64,000 nucleotides of DNA from assembly GCA_963978895.1 (NCBI GenBank), contig OZ022242.1, forward strand, positions 11,988,999-12,052,998, given 5' to 3'. Position 1 is the first letter of the stretch. Each line of letters opens with the position of its first letter. Shown piece by piece: positions 1-10,639 of the stretch. The position numbers and the translations under genes are program-made. The notes under the pieces are model-generated. The model was not told where the DNA came from, did not search any database, and worked only from the letters and a program-made list of their open reading frames with translations. This stretch comes from Erpobdella octoculata. Its lineage: Eukaryota; Annelida; Clitellata; Hirudinida; Erpobdellidae.

Positions 1-1
1 A

Positions 2-3000
2 GAGCTGTTAGAAAACTATTCTGTCATGGAAATACGGAGCTTCAACACAGACGCGGAACGCACAGCCATTACAAACAAATTAAAACACAAATACGCTGAT
101 GTGTTCCGACAGGAACTAGGACTGTGCACAAAAGTTTCAGCTTCCTTACAGCTTAAACCTGGCGCACAACATATATTTAGAAAGAAACGCCCTGTTCCTC
201 ATGCCGCTTTAGAGCAATTGGATAGCGAAATTAACCGGTTACTAAAAGAAGGAATAATCTCTCCCGTGGATCACTCTCAGTGGGCAGCACCCATAGTTGC
301 TGTCCGTAAAGCAAACGGCTCCATCCGACTTTGTGCAGATTTTTCAACGGGCTTAAATGACTCACTGATGCTCCATAGACACCCATTACCTACCATGGAT
401 GACGTTTTCACAAAATTAAATGGAGGGACAGTTTTCTCCCAAATAGATTTTGCAGAAGCATACCATCAAGTAGAAGTGACGGAAGAATGTAAAGAGCTCT
501 TAACAATCAACACTCATAAAGGTTTGTTTCGTTATAACCGTCTACCATTTGGTGTGAAATCAGCACCAGGTATTTTTCAACAAATCATAGACACTATGAT
601 TACTGGTCTAGATAACGTTGCCGCCTATTTAGATGATGTCATCGTCACGGGACGGACATTAGAAGAACACAACACGAACTTAGAGGCTTTATTTGACCGA
701 ATTTTAAATTATGGCTTCCGGATTAGAATTGAAAAATGTCACTTGTTAATGACGGAAATCACGTACTTGGGAAATGTAATATCAGCTGCAGGCCGTCGTC
801 CCGACCCCAAAAAATCGATGCAATAATTCATATGCCTCCACCCAAAGATGTTGGACAGGTCCGTACTTTTCTTGAACTGATCAGCTATTACAGCTCATTT
901 GTACCACGCATGAGAAATCTAAGAGCACCACTAGACGCCCTTTTAAAAAAAAGACACTGTGTTCCAGTGGTCTGAAAGCTGTCAATGGGCATTTGACGAA
1001 ACTAAAAAAATTTTATTATCCGACCTTCTGTTAACCCATTACAACCCCAACCAACCAATTGTAGTTGCAGCCGACGCATCAGAATACGGCATTGGAGCAG
1101 TGATATCGCACAGATATAGTGATGGAACAGAAAAGGCAATTGCACACGCTAGTAGAGCTCTCACTCCAGCAGAAAAGGAATATGGGCAAATAGAAAAAGA
1201 AGGTCTAGCACTAGTTTTCGCGGTCAGAAAGTTTTACCGTTATATTTATGGACGCCATTTTACTCTATTAACCGACCATCAACCTCTGCTTGCTATTTTT
1301 GGCAATAAAAAAGGCATACCATCATATACAGCAAACAGACTCCAACGCTGGGCTCTAACACTGCTTGCTTATGATTTCAAAATTGAATACTGCAGAACCA
1401 CGTCCTTTGGACAAGCTGACACACTTTCGCGCCTTATAGGTCCACATAAAACATCAGAAGAAGACACATTGATAGTAACTATCAATCAAGATATAAACTC
1501 CTTGTATATCAATGCCGTCAAACAACTTCCAGTCTCAAATAAAGAAATCTGTGACGCAACAAAAACAGACAATGAGTTAAATCCACTTCTCCAATATGTC
1601 AAAACAGGAAGGTGGAACGAAAACAAAGCACTGAAAACCAGCAAACTCGAACTCTTAAAAAAAGAAATAACGATACATGAAGACTGTTTATTCTTTGGTT
1701 CTCGAATAATTATCCCTCAGGTTTTGCAAAAACGAGTACTTCAAATGCTTCACAAAGGCCACCCGGGTATTACTCGAATGAAGATTATTGCCCGAGAACA
1801 CGTTTATTGGAGCGGCATTGATAAAGACATAGAAAACTGGACACGCAGCTGTTCTTCATGCCAACAAGCAGCTAAATCACCCATAAAACACACTTTATGT
1901 TCATGGCCAAAAGAAACCAAACCCTGGAGTCGAATTCACATCGATTATGCTGGACCGCTCCATGGAAAAATGTATCTCGTAGTAGTAGATGCATTCTCAA
2001 AATGGCCAGAAATAATAGAGATGGCAAACAGCACCACATCCAACACGATAAATGCACTCCAGCGGATCTTTGCACAATTTGGATTGCCTGAAACAATTGT
2101 CAGTGACAACGGCACACAATTCACTTCAACTGTTTTTCAGGAATACTGTGCAGAAAACGCGATCAAACACGTGAGATCACCACCATTTCACCCACAATCT
2201 AATGGCCAGGCCGAACGATTTGTAGACACTTTCAAAAGAGCTTTGATTAAATTAAGAAATGACGGAACTTACAAAGAATCTCTTCAAACATTTTTATTCA
2301 GCTACAGAACCACTTCCTGCGCTTCATCGCCGAACGGTCTCTCTCCAGCGGAAAATTTCCTAGGCAGACAATTACGTTCGGTCTTAAGCGAATTACATCC
2401 GAAAAACATCGAACATTCAACACCTCGATCAAATGACATGGAGAAACAGTTCAACCGCCATCACGGGGCACGACCTCGACAGTTCCAAAACGGTGAATTG
2501 GTGTTTGTTCGCGATTATCGACCGGGACCTGTGACGTGGATACCAGGACAGATTGTCCGTAGAAGGGGAAGAGTTCTGTACGATACTATCGTAAAAGGAA
2601 TAGTCTGGAAGCGCCACATCAACCAGTTACGCCCACGTCAAGAATCGAAGTTTACAACAACACTACTCGAAACATTTGACTTACCTTATCAGAATACAAG
2701 ACAAGGAGAAAATGCCACAACTGCCGAACCTGGTCAAACGGTGGAAAAGAACATTAACACAAAGAGAGGCATTCTGAAAGGTCAGGATTCAGACCGTTTT
2801 AAAAAATCTGTTCGTTTTCAGTTAGGCACCGAACACCAGCCAGAACAGCCTACACAAGACTTTGCAGCAACGCAATTCCCTTCTACTGAAAACTCAGAAT
2901 CAGTAATACCACATTCGCCGTCATCATTACAACTGAGACGATCTGATAGACAACGACACGCTCCATCTCGACTTGTAATAAATCACCAAAGCAAGTCATA

Positions 3001-3016
3001 CACCAGCGGTGTCTAG
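2..3016 (+). pseudogene. Gypsy-type LTR retrotransposon pol (RT, RNase H, integrase), 5' cut by window, two frameshifts
   Basis: The reading frame is already open at base 2, so the 5' end lies outside the window. Order seen: reverse transcriptase (LPFG and the catalytic YLDDV at about 636-650), RNase H (AADASEYGIGAVI near 1070), integrase zinc finger with its H-H-C-C spacing (about 1750-1870), and a DDE core (IDYAGP near 1940, SDNGTQF near 2100, SNGQAERF near 2200). A basic GPY/F-like tail follows, and I see no chromodomain. The frame breaks at an A-run near 811 and is regained at another near 945; each is a one-base length change. These could be real decay or homopolymer sequencing error. 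RT motifs are of the Gypsy/Metaviridae kind, close to K02A2.6-like elements. No env is visible. Confidence 0.93.
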
Positions 3017-3018
3017 CT

Positions 3019-3029
3019 TAGGAGGGAGG
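3019..3029 (+). other. Polypurine tract of LTR-1
   Basis: AGGAGGGAGG lies directly before a TG that opens an LTR, immediately after the pol stop. It would prime plus-strand synthesis. Nearly the same junction occurs at the 3' LTR of the element at 30057-32495. Confidence 0.7.
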
Positions 3030-3057
3030 TGTTATATATATGTATATATATGTATAT

Positions 3058-3124
<67 letters not shown>

Positions 3125-3289
3125 CATGTGTATATAAATTAATATCGATAACCTATTTCCCAAAAGGTAACGTTCCGGTTACAAGAGATATAAATTAGTT
3201 AATGTTTTACTTTCTAGTTATTATTATTCTAAATCCAGTTACATTCTGTAAATCGATACCTGATTTCTGAACAAATAAACATCACAACA
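3030..3289 (+). repeat. 3' LTR of LTR-1 (end approximate)
   Basis: Starts TGTTATATATATG right after the polypurine tract, contains a (TA)n expansion (about 3058-3122), and carries AATAAA at 3274-3279 shortly before a CACAACA that is the likely 3' end. The start is well supported. The end is inferred by analogy with the LTR at 30057, which also has AATAAA about 15 bp before its terminus. Confidence 0.55.
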
Positions 3290-3519
3290 CTAATGTTGTT
3301 CAATATTATCTATAATTTTATTTTATTCTCCTTAAATTCTATTTAAAAATTGATCTTTTTCTGAAATTGGTCTATCATTACATGTGAGCGTCTCGTTATA
3401 TCAACACGAATTCTGTAGCTATGACATAAATAAAAAAAACTAAATTTTTTAAAAATGTTAGTGTTTTAAAAGATTTTTTAAACACAACAAAATAAAAAAA
3501 TAATTTTAAAACAACGCTT

Positions 3520-3700
3520 GTATATTATCGTTTTTCTTTCTCGCCTTTCTCTTTTTTTCTTTTTTATTCCTTACTTTCTCCCTTTCTTGTTCCCAGTTCC
3601 TTCCCCGCTTGCTTTCCCGTTACCGCTTGATCTCCTCGTTATCTCGCTTCTTTTCTCTTTCCTGCTCCCGCTTGCTCTCCCTTTCCGCTCCTACTCGATC
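3520..3700 (-). mobile_element. Truncated Helitron family II fragment (Hel-II)
   Basis: Pyrimidine-rich repeats of the type GCTTTCCCGTTCC/CGCTTGCTCTCCC match the interior of the Hel-II copies at 53061 and 53400. There is no intact CTAG end here. It stops abruptly at the first direct repeat at 3701. The 66-codon ORF across it is low complexity and not a gene. Confidence 0.45.
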
Positions 3701-3895
3701 TCTAGGTATATCATATAAAAGGCTTGAACCTTTTAATTATTAAAGAATACCAGCGATAAAATAAAAATTATTGCAAAACAGCTAAATATTGATTCCTCAG
3801 ACTAAGTTGTAAACGTATAATCGTTATTAATAATCAGCACTTAATTACAATAGAGTTCTTCGCAGCAGATGAAGTGAGGGAAACTGAGAGATTGA
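3701..3895 (+). repeat. Direct repeat DR1, left copy
   Basis: About 190 bp starting CTAGGTATATCATATAAAAGG, nearly identical to 5370-5557. It contains a TATAAAAGG motif and ends near GTGAGGGAAACTG. The copies lack TG...CA ends, so they do not look like LTRs. Function unknown. Confidence 0.85.
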
Positions 3896-4585
3896 ATCAA
3901 TTCTGTTTTTTTTTAATTCAAATTGGGCTTTTAAATTCAACCATCAAACTGATTTTCTTAAAAAATCAGAAAATGAGTTAAATTCTGTTTATATATTTGT
4001 TACTTTGTTCATAAAAGTTAGCGGGTAGAGTTACGATGGTTTGCACTGTCAAGAGTAGGTATAGGTAAAGGGTATCGTAACTTTACGCAATGTTGGATAA
4101 GATTTAAAATCAAATGATTTAAAATTATGATTTAAATCATGAACGTGATTTTGATTTAAAATCACAACATATATTATTTTTGAATATGATTTGAAATTAT
4201 ATTTTGAATGATTTAGTGATTTTTAAGTCTTAAAATAATATCTAAGCTTTGAAACTTTCCTTTGATTGTACAGAAAATTTGTTTGATTAACGTGATAGCA
4301 AATGCACTGCAACTGCAAAAGTTTGCCAGAAATGAAATCAATTGTTTGATGGAATACAAAACCATTAGCTGTGACACAAGGTAACAAGAATTGTTCGCTG
4401 TTGCCTAAGTTTATTCAGTTTAAGCTTAAAATATAAAAAAACCAGAAAGTAGCATGTTACTGTGTGATAATCTAATAAGTTCAGTGGGCAGTTTTTTGTT
4501 ATATTGAACGTCATTGAAAGTTGCGTTAAAGCAGCAGCGCTGGTTGGTTTTAACTTGAAAGTGATCGATTAGTTACGTAACAGCT
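3896..4585. other. AT-rich interval without recognisable gene
   Basis: I see only AT-rich sequence, with runs of the type ATTTAAAATCA repeated near 4100-4220. No ORF with a recognisable product. Confidence 0.5.
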
Positions 4586-4668
4586 GGTAGCGTGGCCGAG
4601 CGGTCTAACGCGCTGGTTTTAAGCTCCAGTCTCTTCTGAGGCGTGGGTTCGAACCATCACGATGTCTG
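4586..4668 (+). pseudogene. tRNA-Leu (TAA anticodon) pseudogene or tRNA-derived repeat head
   Basis: GGTAGCGTGGCCGAGCGGTC has the 5' acceptor strand, A box and D arm of a class II tRNA-Leu. The anticodon arm CTGGT-TTTAAGC-TCCAG gives anticodon TAA with one mismatched pair. A long variable arm and GGGTTCGAACC (B box) follow. The T stem and 3' acceptor strand are damaged: one base is missing after GAACC, and CGATGTC stands where a complement of GGTAGCG is expected. It is therefore a decayed copy rather than a functional tRNA. Confidence 0.75.
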
Positions 4669-4671
4669 TCC

Positions 4672-4845
4672 ATGGTGGTTGAATCACAGTGCTTTACCAC
4701 GGTGCATGTAGTACATGGATGCCTTTACTACACGGTGCGTGTATTATCACGGCCCTGTTACCACGGTGCTTGTATTAATGTGCATGTAACACGCTGCTTC
4801 TACTACAGTGCTTCTATCCTGGTGCCTGAGAAGCTGTGCTTTACA
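4672..4845 (+). repeat. Degenerate tandem repeat of CCACGGTGC units
   Basis: Recurrent CACGGTGC.TGTATTA-like units, about 20-25 bp apart, follow the tRNA pseudogene. Unit length varies, so this is an old minisatellite. Confidence 0.5.
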
Positions 4846-5369
4846 ATTTGAAATAACAAATTGAACTAACTTTAGAATAATTTCAGAAGAGATCAAATGA
4901 TTTTTCTTGCTTCGACGATGAAGACGATGAAGGCTGTTGTTTAATCGTTCCAAAGAGACATTTCTTTTATAGAAACAGATTAACGCTTGATTTGCAATGT
5001 CAAATTTGAATATTATAAAAGGCAGTTTCATTTACACATAATCGATCATCTACAACATTGTGTTTTTATAGTTTAATTGAATTTTTTATGATAATTGAAT
5101 ATTTGTGTTTTTATTAATAGTTAATTTTGATCAATCAGGTGACTTGACAGAATTGTTGAAAAGAGAGATTAAAAAATCTACTTTTTTCTTGATTTTGTTT
5201 TTCTACAAAGTGGATCTGGAATTCATTTTGTTGACATATTCTAATTTTATTCAATTTGTTCATTCTTATGAAATTGCAAAATGTAGCAAAACTTATGAAA
5301 AGTATGAAAATGACGGATCTGGTCGTTTGAAGATCCAGACTGATATAGAGTGGGCCTTTATAGGAGCAG

Positions 5370-5557
5370 CTAGGTATATCATATAAAAGGCTTGAACCTT
5401 TTAATTATTAAAAAATACCAGCGATAAAATAAAAATTATTGCAAAACATATAAATATTGATTCCTCAAACTAAGTTGTAAACATATAATCGTTATTAATA
5501 ATCAGCACTTAATTACAAAAGAGTTCTTCGCAGCAGATGAGGTGAGGGAAACTGTGA
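5370..5557 (+). repeat. Direct repeat DR1, right copy
   Basis: Second copy of the 3701-3895 repeat, with only scattered differences. It abuts the Hel-II copy that starts near 5560, as the left copy abuts a Hel-II fragment on its other side. Confidence 0.85.
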
Positions 5558-5559
5558 GA

Positions 5560-5971
5560 TAGAATAAATATAAATAAATGAATGTCTGTTTGTGTCCTTT
5601 ATGCATTGCTATATCATTCATTTTATCGTAATGAAATTATCACACAACATTGACAGTCAAAAGAGGAAAGTTTGTGTAAAAATTGAGATCGGTCAGAAAG
5701 CGAGCGGTAACTGGAGAGCAAGCGGAAACGGGAACTGGAGAGCGAGCGGGAGCCAAAACTGGAAAATGAGTTGAAATGGGAACGGGAGAGCAAGCGGAAA
5801 CGGAAGAGCGACCGGGAGCAAAAAAGTGAGCGGGAAAGGGAGAGGAAGCGGGAAAGCGAAGAGCAGGACTACGAGCGGGAGCGGGAAAGCAAGCGGGAAA
5901 GGAAACGGGAATAAAAGAGAAAAACGATAAATAAACCTCTAAATACCCCGTGCAACTCGGGTAACCCCGAT
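5560..5971 (+). mobile_element. Non-autonomous Helitron family II copy
   Basis: The 5' part reads AATGTCTGTTTGTGTCC..ATGCATTGCTA, as in the copy at 52920. The middle has GAGCGGGAACGGGAGAGC-type repeats. The 3' end is CCCGTGCAACTCGGGTAACC followed by CGATAG, a decayed form of the CGCTAG end. The terminal hairpin (CCCG..CGGG) precedes it. It has no coding capacity; the ORFs on both strands are repeat artefacts. Confidence 0.7.
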
Positions 5972-7785
5972 AGTATATATGTATGTATAAATGAGGACAA
6001 CTTTTATGCCAAATATTGTCCAGAATGTCCAGCTGTTCGGATTTGCATAGAAAACAAGCACACACATATTTTTTTTTGTATTTATTAATTAGATTATATA
6101 TTTTTTTTCCAAATTTCCAAACATATTTTGCTTATGTTAAAGCTTTAATCACACTAATAAATTAAACTTTAACTAGGATTTTAATAAATAATATATATAA
6201 TAAAACGTTTGACAAATGTTAATGTCTCATCTTTCTGCATGTCTCTTCCTCAGACTTAATGTCACCTTAGCTCTGGCATAATGTAAGACCGGCGAACTTG
6301 TTGAAGACAAACGATTGCAGAGATTAACCTTGTTTTGACCTCTTTAAAGCACTCAAGAAAGATATCTTAAGACGAAAACAAACTGTCGCTATGAATCACG
6401 CTATAGGATACTCATCAAGATATTAGACAGAAATAGGACAATTAAATGTTGCAATCACATTCTCAAGGCATCACCACCATAATCATCGTCGTCGTTTTAA
6501 TTGTCCTGGTCATAGTTTTCACCACCAACATCATCATCTTCGTCATCGTCATCATAATCATAATCATCGTTATCAGATCATTAATCGCTAATCGCTAATC
6601 ATCACCACCACCATTGGTGTTGTCATCTAACGTCACTAACAGAGAATTCAAAATTATAAAAAAATAAAAATAGAAAGTTCTGTCAAAGAAGAAAGTGCAT
6701 TTATCAAACTCAAGAAAGAGACAGCTGCAACATTGTGATGTGATCTTTTTTTCTTCACTTTTATTCCTGCTGTTATTTATCACTCCATTAATAAATGGAG
6801 TTCGCATTTTATAAAATAATTTAACACTGCGAAAAGAAATTGCAATCTGAAAAATTGAAAAGCTTTTTAAACTAATGCGTGATTGTAATCGAGAATTTGA
6901 AACTCGCAAGTTATCCTCCAAAAGTAATTGAGAAAAGATAGTAAAACGGAGGAGCGAAAAAATTCACTTTTGAATATTTCAGAGATTCACAACTGAGTAG
7001 GAAGAAAATATCAAATATCCATTGTACGGTAGAGCTTACGGTGGACAATTTTTTCAAACAAAAAAGCTTAAAGAGCAATATTCCAGGAGCTATAATGCCA
7101 CAGCTGGAGGAGATATTGTCATGTTGTAAATTAAAAAATTGTTAAGCAATATGTGAAAATTATGTGTATAGTCTATGTTTCTGTAAATAATTAATGTATA
7201 AGAAAAGTTTCTGCAAAACATTACTGTGTAAAAAAGCAGAAGAAATCTCTAATTTAGATATAATTGCTAATTTTGAATAACATAAAAATGTACTACTCTG
7301 TCAAAAGTTAGTGTGGTCACTCTTGCTACACTGTTCTAAAATAATGTGCAAATAATTTGAACATCTCTTTTTAAGACGCTAACACAAGCACAACAACTTC
7401 ATTAAAAGTTTTTTTCTGAAATAAAACACAACAAAATTTGATTGATGAAAAATTCAATTTACGATAACTACTTAAGATCTACACACACAGGACATTATTT
7501 TGAGGTTCAGCACATTTTACAGCACATTTTACATGCAGACCCGGCTCTGCTCGTGCTAACTAAGGCTTTGTAGCCCGTTTGTTAAGTTGACTTGGGCCCA
7601 GACACGGCCCGGCCTGTCCTAACTTCGGCTTTTCTCAGCCTGTTTTTACGTTGACTTCAATACAATAACCATAATAAATATAGCACAATTGCCAATTGAA
7701 TTATTAAACGTTGTTCATTCTGGAATTTAATTAATTGTTAAAATCGACTTTGCAGGAAAGCGAAGCTATTAGAGGTTCACTGAGA
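5972..7785. other. Non-coding interval with ATC-rich stretch
   Basis: No convincing gene. About 6470-6620 is an ATC/CAC trinucleotide-rich degenerate microsatellite. At 7540-7640 there is a GC-rich patch with GGCCCAGACACGGCCCGGCC that resembles the 3' half of Helitron family I, but no CTAG end was found. Confidence 0.45.
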
Positions 7786-7982
7786 TTCAAGGCAAGGGTT
7801 CAGTGGGTTCACTTGAGTAAGGGGTTCAAATGGGTTCACTTGAGTAAAGGGTTCAATGGGTACACTTGAGTAGGGGGTTCAATGGGTTCATTTGAGTAGA
7901 GGGTTCAGTGGGTTCACTTGAGTAGGGGGTTCAATGGGTTCATTTGAGTAGAGGGTTCAGTGGGTTCACTTGAGTAGGGGGT
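7786..7982 (+). repeat. Minisatellite, ~28-bp unit
   Basis: Six to seven units of approximately GGGTTCAATGGGTTCACTTG followed by AGTAG, alternating between ..TTCAGTGGG.. and ..TTCAATGGG.. forms. The alternation suggests a higher-order dimer. Confidence 0.85.
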
Positions 7983-8763
7983 TTATTTTCCTGTTTGGTC
8001 ATCGCAGGAGGCTGGACGGAAACAACTTTAAAGGTTAACTTCCGTTTGACGATCGGGATGTTTATGCATGCGTGCCATTCTTGCACAGTAGTTTCTATTT
8101 GCGTTTAATGGCGAACATTTTACGATGACACATTCGCGCTTATAAAGTAAATTTTATTTATTTAGAGAAGCATATCTATCTATATTTCAAAAATAAATAA
8201 ATAAATTTTTAATTGAATAAAACATATTTTATTTTTATTTAATCTAACTACTATGTTGATGGTTCGCAGAAAACAAAAATTTGCATATTAACATGGAAGA
8301 GAAACCGTTTCCAGAGATTTAAAAAAAATGCAATCATTTTAGCCTCAATCAAGTAAAAGAAATGTGCTTAAAAAGCTCTGTTCAAATCTAATTTTGTTTT
8401 TATCAATTTTAATATCTAAATGTTATAAATCTGAAATTTATACATTTTAATTTTTATAGGAAATTAATTATTAATTGTCATTATATTGCTCATAAAAATT
8501 ATGTATTTTATACAAAATTTAATACTTTTAATGCAAGTTCGACATTTTCAATTTTAATTTTTTTTATTTCCACTTGCAAAATGTACTTATATATGTGTTT
8601 TCAATGTGATGTCTGAGCATATTTTTGAATATACACTGTTCAGATCATGTTGAATCGGGGCTCTAAAGTCGCAATTTGTTCAACAACTTAAAAAAAATAA
8701 ATAACATAAACATCCTCAGAATCTAATGCTACAAGACCAAATTCAATGTATTCTTCTTTTTTG
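7983..8763. other. AT-rich interval, nothing recognised
   Basis: Low-complexity AT-rich DNA up to the gap. No coding signal. Confidence 0.5.
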
Positions 8764-8963
8764 NNNNNNNNNNNNNNNNNNNNNNNNNNNNNNNNNNNNN
8801 NNNNNNNNNNNNNNNNNNNNNNNNNNNNNNNNNNNNNNNNNNNNNNNNNNNNNNNNNNNNNNNNNNNNNNNNNNNNNNNNNNNNNNNNNNNNNNNNNNNN
8901 NNNNNNNNNNNNNNNNNNNNNNNNNNNNNNNNNNNNNNNNNNNNNNNNNNNNNNNNNNNNNNN
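8764..8963. other. Assembly gap, exactly 200 N
   Basis: A run of N of round length, so probably a placeholder of unknown true size. Confidence 0.98.
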
Positions 8964-9249
8964 CCCGAGACATGCTCTATTGGAATGGTTGGAATCGTTG
9001 CATCAGCGCCCCGTTGGAAGGCAATTTTTTATTGTTCAAATCCAAAACATTTTTTTTCTAAAAATCTAGAAAGTTTTTGTTATTCTTGTTCTTAGTTGTT
9101 GATGTCGTTTTTGTTTTACTAGTTTGACGTTTGGTGGAAATTATAAAAATTAGTAAAATTTATCTTTGTTTGTTGGGGTTATTGAGCTAGTTCGTGAGAA
9201 AAGCAGACAATATAACAAATATATACTGTTACTTTAAGTTATTTTGGTA

Positions 9250-9527
9250 GTGGTGATGGTGATGGTGATGGTGATGGTGATGGTGATGGTGATGGTGATG
9301 GTGATGGTGATGGTGATGGTGATGGTGATGGTGATGGTGATGGTGATGGTGATGGTGATGGTGATGGTGATGGTGATGGTGATGGTGATGGTGATGGTGA
9401 TGGTGATGGTGATGGTGATGGTGATGGTGATGGTGATGGTGATGGTGATGGTGATGGTGATGGTGATGGTGATGGTGATGGTGATGGTGATGGTGATGGT
9501 GATGGTGATGGTGATGGTGATGGTGAT
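9250..9527 (+). repeat. (GGTGAT)n hexamer microsatellite
   Basis: About 46 near-perfect copies of a hexamer. The minus strand reads CAC/CAT in one frame, which gives a spurious poly-His ORF. Confidence 0.97.
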
Positions 9528-9589
9528 TGTAATTGCACATTGTACAATGTAGACGAAGATTGAGCTCAAGGAGATTTAAGTCACTCAAT

Positions 9590-10382
9590 CAGTCAACCAG
9601 AAATGAAAGAGACAAAAAGAGATCTAAAACATAGAAAGAAGAAATGAGAACAAGAAAAAGAAAAAAAAAAGAAATAGATAAAAAGAAAAGAAGCAAAAAA
9701 GGCAGAAAGAGAAAATGAAAGAGAAAAAGAGAGAGAGAGAAAGAGATGCGAAGAGGAGGTTGACACGACAGTATAGAAGTAGATACCAGTATGTACTACA
9801 ACAGAATGATGGTTGGCTTAAAATGTCAGTTTAAAGAGATTGATAACATTAAAAGGTTGCCTAATAAAATTTTCAGTCTGACAAAACTTCAACTTAACGG
9901 CTGTAATTAAATTATTTTATTTTATTTTATGACATTTCACTTTTAAACAATTTTCGATCGTTTATTTTTTCATTATAATTTTAAATATTATTTGAAGATC
10001 TAAAAAAGGAAAAAGCATTTACGTGGATGTTTAAATCTCTGCTCACTCTTTGAACCTGATTTAAAACGCCAGAGTTATCCACTGCTGCTTCAAGAAGTGG
10101 GCCAAAATGCAAGAGTCATAAAAATTGAAAAAGAAAGAAGAGAAAAAGTGAAAAAGAAACAAAAAAACAAGAAAATAAATACAGCGAGCAACATCCGAAA
10201 AATTAAAAAAATCATTTGGCAAAAAAAATGCTAAAAATCTTCGAAAGTTGAAAAAAAATTAGAAAAAACACGTTGGCAGAGACAGAAAAATTAGAAGAAA
10301 GAAAAGAAAACGAAAGATTAAAGAGAAAAATAGAAACAAACAAACAAAAAGAAAGAAATTGAAAAAAGAAATAAAAAAAAAA

Positions 10383-10432
<50 letters not shown>

Positions 10433-10500
10433 GAGCGAGAGAAAGAGGGAAAAAGAGAGAGGAAGAGAGAAAGGGAGAGAAAGAGATATGCTGGAAGAGA
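9590..10500 (+). repeat. Purine-rich tracts
   Basis: Long stretches almost free of pyrimidines at 9590-9750 and 10125-10500, including (GA)n at about 10388-10420. There is no gene; the minus-strand Ser/Phe/Leu ORFs are low complexity. Confidence 0.8.
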
Positions 10501-10607
10501 TTTGAAAGACGAATAAATAAATAACTTTTATCTGAACAATGGTCACAATGTGTTACTCGCATGGCTGACTTTGTAAGCCACATGTTGCTATCTACACCAT
10601 GGACCAG

Positions 10608-10635
10608 GTCACGTGCCATGTGACCCGGTCACGTG
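10608..10635 (+). promoter_or_regulatory. Paired CACGTG E-boxes
   Basis: GGTCACGTG occurs twice, with the CACGTG cores at 10610-10615 and 10630-10635, 20 bp apart. The first is followed by CCATGTGACC, which makes an imperfect inverted repeat. This is a canonical bHLH-Zip site, but no nearby gene was recognised, so a regulatory role is inference. Confidence 0.3.
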
Positions 10636-10639
10636 ATGT

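Noticed and set aside
5105..5386. 93-codon plus ORF
   Set aside because: No family resemblance, AT-driven composition, and it runs into the direct repeat; not supported as a gene.
5592..6065. Arg/Ser/Pro-rich ORFs in Helitron copies (also 53061-53780, 55376-55624)
   Set aside because: They come from the GAGCGGGAACGGG repeats of Hel-II in either orientation.
6595..6921. 108-codon minus ORF
   Set aside because: Low-complexity ends, no domain, in an ATC-rich repeat region.
9229..9588. Poly-His, Ser-Pro, Ile-Thr and Val-Met ORFs on both strands
   Set aside because: All are frames of the (GGTGAT)n hexamer repeat; no initiation context or flanking domain.
10212..10619. Ser/Leu/Phe-rich minus-strand ORF that looks like a membrane protein
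   Set aside because: It is the complement of purine-rich low-complexity DNA; hydrophobicity comes from base composition.
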